From Candidatus Latescibacterota bacterium (GTDB lineage Bacteria; Latescibacterota; 4484-107; B68-G9): a stretch of 7,624 nt of DNA. The translations under genes and the position numbers were made by a program. The stretch is from the NCBI GenBank assembly GCA_012961755.1, contig DTYS01000217.1:1-7624 (forward strand), given 5' to 3'. Of the stretch, positions 5,404 to 7,624 are shown in pieces. Every line of letters begins with the position of its first letter. Within the stretch, counting starts at the first letter, position 1. A model generated the notes under the pieces. It searched no databases. It saw only the letters and a list, made by a program, of their open reading frames with translations, and was not told where the DNA came from.

Positions 5404-6481
5404 GGACAGTAAGTTCATGAAGCTCGCCCTCCGCCTGGCCAGGAGGGGCTTGGGCTCCACGCACCCGAACCCTATGGTAGGGGCCCTGGTGGTCAGGGAG
5501 GGAAAGGTCGTGGGTAGGGGGTGGCACAGAAGGCCGGGGGAGCCCCACGCTGAGGTCATCGCCCTGCGGGAGGCAGGGGATTCAGCACGGGGCGCCACCA
5601 TGTACGTGAGCTTGGAGCCCTGCGCGCACTACGGGAGGACCCCTCCGTGCGTGGACCGCATCCTTCAGGCTGGCGTCTCAAGGGTGATCTGCGCCACCGT
5701 GGACCCCAACCCCCTCGTGGACGGGAGGGGGATAGGGAAGCTCAGGGACTCGGGCGTCGAGGTGGAGGTAGGGGTCTTGGAGGATGAGGCGAAGGAACTC
5801 AACAGGGCATATTTCAAGTACATAACCACTGGAAGGCCCTTCGTGACCCTGAAGTGGGCCCAGACCTTGGACGGGAGGATAGCCGCGAGTTCCGGGGACT
5901 CCAAATGGATAACCGGTGAGAGGGCGAGGAGGCACGCGCATCGCCTGAGGGCAGAGGCGGACGCCGTTGTGGTCGGGGTGGGGACCGTGCTCGTGGACGA
6001 CCCCCAGCTCACCGTGAGGCTCACGAAGGGAAGGGACCCTCTCAGGGTCGTCCTGGACTCCGAGCTCAGGACCCCTCCCACCGCTAAGGTGCTTTCGGGA
6101 GGAGGGGCGGCAGTCGCGACCACGGAAGTTGCATCCTCCGAAAGGAGGAAGGCCCTGGAGGAGGCTGGGGCCGAGGTCTGGGTGCTCCCCGAGAGGGACG
6201 GCAGGGTGGACCTGGAGGCCCTCCTGGCCAAGCTCGCAGCGGAGGGAAGGATATCGGTCTTAGTCGAAGGGGGAAGGAAGGTGCTCACGTCCTTCCTCCG
6301 TCGTGGGATGTGCGATAGGATAGTCATCTTTTTGGCCCCTAAGCTCTTGGGAGATGGGATAGATGTCTTGGGGGATTTAGGGATAGACAGGATATCGGAT
6401 GCCCTGAACTTGAGGATATTGAGGACCAGGAGGTTCGGGGAGGACATCTGCGTGGAGGCAGATATATGTTCACCGGGATAG
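5396..6481 (+). CDS. ribD: Bifunctional riboflavin biosynthesis protein RibD (deaminase/reductase)
   Basis: A 361-residue cytoplasmic enzyme for the second and third steps of riboflavin synthesis: deamination of the diaminopyrimidinone ribosyl phosphate, then NADPH-dependent reduction of the ribose to ribityl. The N-terminal cytidine-deaminase-like domain (about 1-145) has HPNPMVGALVV at 23-33, HAE at 51-53 (zinc ligand His51, catalytic Glu53), and PCAHYGRTPPC with zinc ligands Cys76 and Cys85. The C-terminal RibD_C reductase domain (about 147-358) shows RPFVTLKWAQTLDGRIA, the WITG and DAVVVGVGTVLVDDP blocks, and VEGG near 290. Length and domain order are normal. GGAGGGAG ends five bases before the ATG, which overlaps the channel gene by eight bases (ATGGATGA), implying coupling. 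Its stop lies within ribE. The ribBA and ribH genes are not in the window. Confidence 0.97.
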   Translation: MDEDSKFMKLALRLARRGLGSTHPNPMVGALVVREGKVVGRGWHRRPGEPHAEVIALREAGDSARGATMYVSLEPCAHYGRTPPCVDRILQAGVSRVICATVDPNPLVDGRGIGKLRDSGVEVEVGVLEDEAKELNRAYFKYITTGRPFVTLKWAQTLDGRIAASSGDSKWITGERARRHAHRLRAEADAVVVGVGTVLVDDPQLTVRLTKGRDPLRVVLDSELRTPPTAKVLSGGGAAVATTEVASSERRKALEEAGAEVWVLPERDGRVDLEALLAKLAAEGRISVLVEGGRKVLTSFLRRGMCDRIVIFLAPKLLGDGIDVLGDLGIDRISDALNLRILRTRRFGEDICVEADICSPG

Positions 6482-7101
6482 TCGAATGTATGGGGACCGT
6501 CCTGGAAGTGAGGGAAACGAGGGGGGTGCGCAGGCTGAGGATAGGGACCCCCTGGCCTTCGGGCTGGGTGAAGGTGGGGGATAGCATCTCCGTAGACGGG
6601 GCCTGCCTTACGGTGGTGGATGCAGGGAAGGGGTACATTTCCGCCGAGGTCGTGAGGGAGACCATCTCGAGGACGACCTTGGGGAAGCTGAGGAGGGGCG
6701 ATAGGGTGAACCTCGAAAGGCCCCTTAGGCTCGGGGAGGGCCTCGGAGGGCACATAGTGCTCGGACATGTGGACGGGGTGGGAAGGATAGCTGGAAGGGT
6801 GGACAGGCAGGGGGGGGCGATATTTGAAATATTCCTCGAGCCTGACCTCATGAAGTACGTGGCTCCGAGGGGCTCGGTCGCCGTGGACGGCGTGAGCCTC
6901 ACGGTCCTGGATGTGAGGGGTGACGTATTCTCCGTATCCATAATCCCTCATACGCTTTCGGTGACCACCTTCAGGTTCAAACGCCGGGGGGACCTCGTGA
7001 ACGTTGAGGTGGACGTATTGGCGAGGTACTTAGAGAGGTTGACCTCCGGGCGCCCGGTAACTTTCAAGAAGTTGAGGGAGATGGGGTTCGAGGTTCCTTG
7101 A
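6466..7101 (+). CDS. ribE: Riboflavin synthase, alpha-type (RibE)
   Basis: A 211-residue enzyme that dismutates two molecules of 6,7-dimethyl-8-ribityllumazine to riboflavin, the last step of the pathway; it normally acts as a homotrimer. Two lumazine-binding repeats are clear. The first (about 1-96) opens with the hallmark MFTGIVE and has VGDSISVDGACLTVV and ETISRTTLG. The second (about 97-190) opens GGHIVLGHVDG and has VAVDGVSLTVLDV and IIPHTLSVTTF. The bacterial two-domain form is present, not the unrelated archaeal synthase. GGAGG (6454-6458) lies seven bases before the ATG, inside the ribD 3' end; the genes overlap by 16 bases. Some databases call this gene ribC or ribB. The partner lumazine synthase gene is not in the window. 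Confidence 0.97.
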   Translation: MFTGIVECMGTVLEVRETRGVRRLRIGTPWPSGWVKVGDSISVDGACLTVVDAGKGYISAEVVRETISRTTLGKLRRGDRVNLERPLRLGEGLGGHIVLGHVDGVGRIAGRVDRQGGAIFEIFLEPDLMKYVAPRGSVAVDGVSLTVLDVRGDVFSVSIIPHTLSVTTFRFKRRGDLVNVEVDVLARYLERLTSGRPVTFKKLREMGFEVP

Positions 7102-7126
7102 CCGTTTCATCCACGTTTGCTATATT
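7098..7126 (+). promoter_or_regulatory. Strong sigma70-type promoter for hisF
   Basis: TTGACC (7098-7103), a 17-base spacer, then TATATT (7121-7126). Each box differs from consensus at one position only. The -35 box overlaps the ribE stop codon. The start site would be near 7133, giving a leader of about 20 bases to the hisF ATG. The site suggests that hisF is transcribed separately from the riboflavin genes, although read-through remains possible. The T run at 7125-7131 has no stem before it and does not look like an intrinsic terminator. Confidence 0.78.
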
Positions 7127-7153
7127 TTTTTGAAGTGGTCCCTGGAGGTCGAG

Positions 7154-7624
7154 ATGCTCGCTAAACGCATAATACCATGTTTGGACGTGGACAGGGGGAG
7201 GGTAGTTAAGGGCGTGAACTTCTTGAACCTCAGGGATGCGGGTGACCCTGTGGAACAGGCCAAGTATTACGACCATGAGGAGGCGGACGAACTCGTCTTC
7301 TTGGACATAACGGCCTCGTCCGAGGGGAGGGAGATAGTGCTGGACATGGTGAAGAGGGTCGCCGAGGAGGTGTTCATCCCATTCACCGTGGGAGGCGGGA
7401 TAAGGACCTTAGAGGACATAAGGAGGATACTGGCCTCAGGTGCCGATAAGGTCTCCATAAACTCCGCTGCCGTGCGCGATCCGGAGCTCATAGACGAAGC
7501 CTCCCGTCGCTTCGGGAGCCAGTGTATAGTCGTGGCCATAGATCCCAAGCTCGTCGGGTACTATCCAGACGGAAGGCCCCGCTGGGAGGTGCACATAGAC
7601 GGCGGCAGGACCCCCACGGGCAAG
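7154..7624 (+). CDS. hisF: Imidazole glycerol phosphate synthase cyclase subunit HisF (3' end cut by window)
   Basis: The first 157 residues of HisF, a cyclase of about 250 residues that joins with HisH and turns PRFAR plus ammonia into imidazole glycerol phosphate and AICAR during histidine synthesis. Seen: RIIPCLDVDRGRVVKGVNF with catalytic Asp11; ELVFLDITAS; TVGGGIRTLEDI (phosphate-binding loop); KVSINSAAV; and VVAIDPK with the second catalytic Asp at position 130. Asp11 and Asp130 carry the same numbers as in the Thermotoga maritima enzyme. GGAGG (7144-7148) lies five bases before the ATG. The frame is still open at the window edge, so this is partial only because of the window. The gene starts 52 bases after ribE and probably has its own promoter there. 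The rest of the histidine operon would lie to the right. Confidence 0.97.
   Translation, partial: MLAKRIIPCLDVDRGRVVKGVNFLNLRDAGDPVEQAKYYDHEEADELVFLDITASSEGREIVLDMVKRVAEEVFIPFTVGGGIRTLEDIRRILASGADKVSINSAAVRDPELIDEASRRFGSQCIVVAIDPKLVGYYPDGRPRWEVHIDGGRTPTGK

Noticed and set aside
5665..6951. A 428-residue open frame on the minus strand opposite ribD and ribE
   Set aside because: It lies opposite two certain genes, its product is proline- and serine-rich low-complexity sequence, and long antisense frames are expected when the coding strand is AGG- and GC-rich.
7102..7153. Intrinsic terminator after ribE at the T run
   Set aside because: There is no stem before the T run, and the T run overlaps the -10 box of the hisF promoter.

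Overview
This window looks like chromosomal DNA from a GC-rich, probably thermophilic bacterium that I cannot name. The coding strands are purine-rich, with heavy use of AGG for arginine and ATA for isoleucine. Bacterial origin is supported by three promoter-like sites, two of them close to the sigma70 consensus and each with an exact 17-base spacer. Strong GGAGG ribosome binding sites and bacterial-type RibD and two-domain riboflavin synthase genes point the same way.

Left part (1-3481): a PIG-L family deacetylase gene on the + strand is followed by about 630 bases with no intact gene. Part of that gap (about 743-1133) holds fragments, in shifted frames, of a DUF763 gene that has been deleted and frameshifted. 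Two minus-strand genes follow, read leftwards: a sugar-phosphate isomerase/epimerase-like TIM barrel (3481 to 2483), then a uroporphyrinogen-decarboxylase-like protein (2434 to 1355). They probably form one transcription unit for use of a sugar or another small carbon compound; the substrate is unknown.

Centre (3482-3652): a divergent control region. A minus-strand promoter (TTGATT-N17-TATATT) serves the isomerase pair. A near-perfect 15-base palindrome lies over its expected start site, and the leader can form GC-rich hairpins. A weaker plus-strand promoter (TTGCGA-N17-TATCTT) serves the next operon.

Right part (3653-7624): four tightly overlapping plus-strand genes follow. They are a compact old-yellow-enzyme-type flavin oxidoreductase that ends in a 4Fe-4S cysteine motif, a voltage-gated potassium channel, RibD and riboflavin synthase RibE. 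The overlaps of 22, 8 and 16 bases imply translational coupling. RibD and RibE supply two steps of riboflavin synthesis, so one operon encodes a flavin enzyme and part of its cofactor supply, with an ion channel between them. The window ends inside hisF (histidine biosynthesis), which appears to have its own promoter whose -35 box overlaps the ribE stop codon.

I found no wholly new system, RNA gene, CRISPR array or mobile element. The most notable points are the decayed DUF763 gene, the short Fe-S old yellow enzyme, the channel inside the flavin operon, the divergent control region, and the altered metal-site motif of the PIG-L protein.
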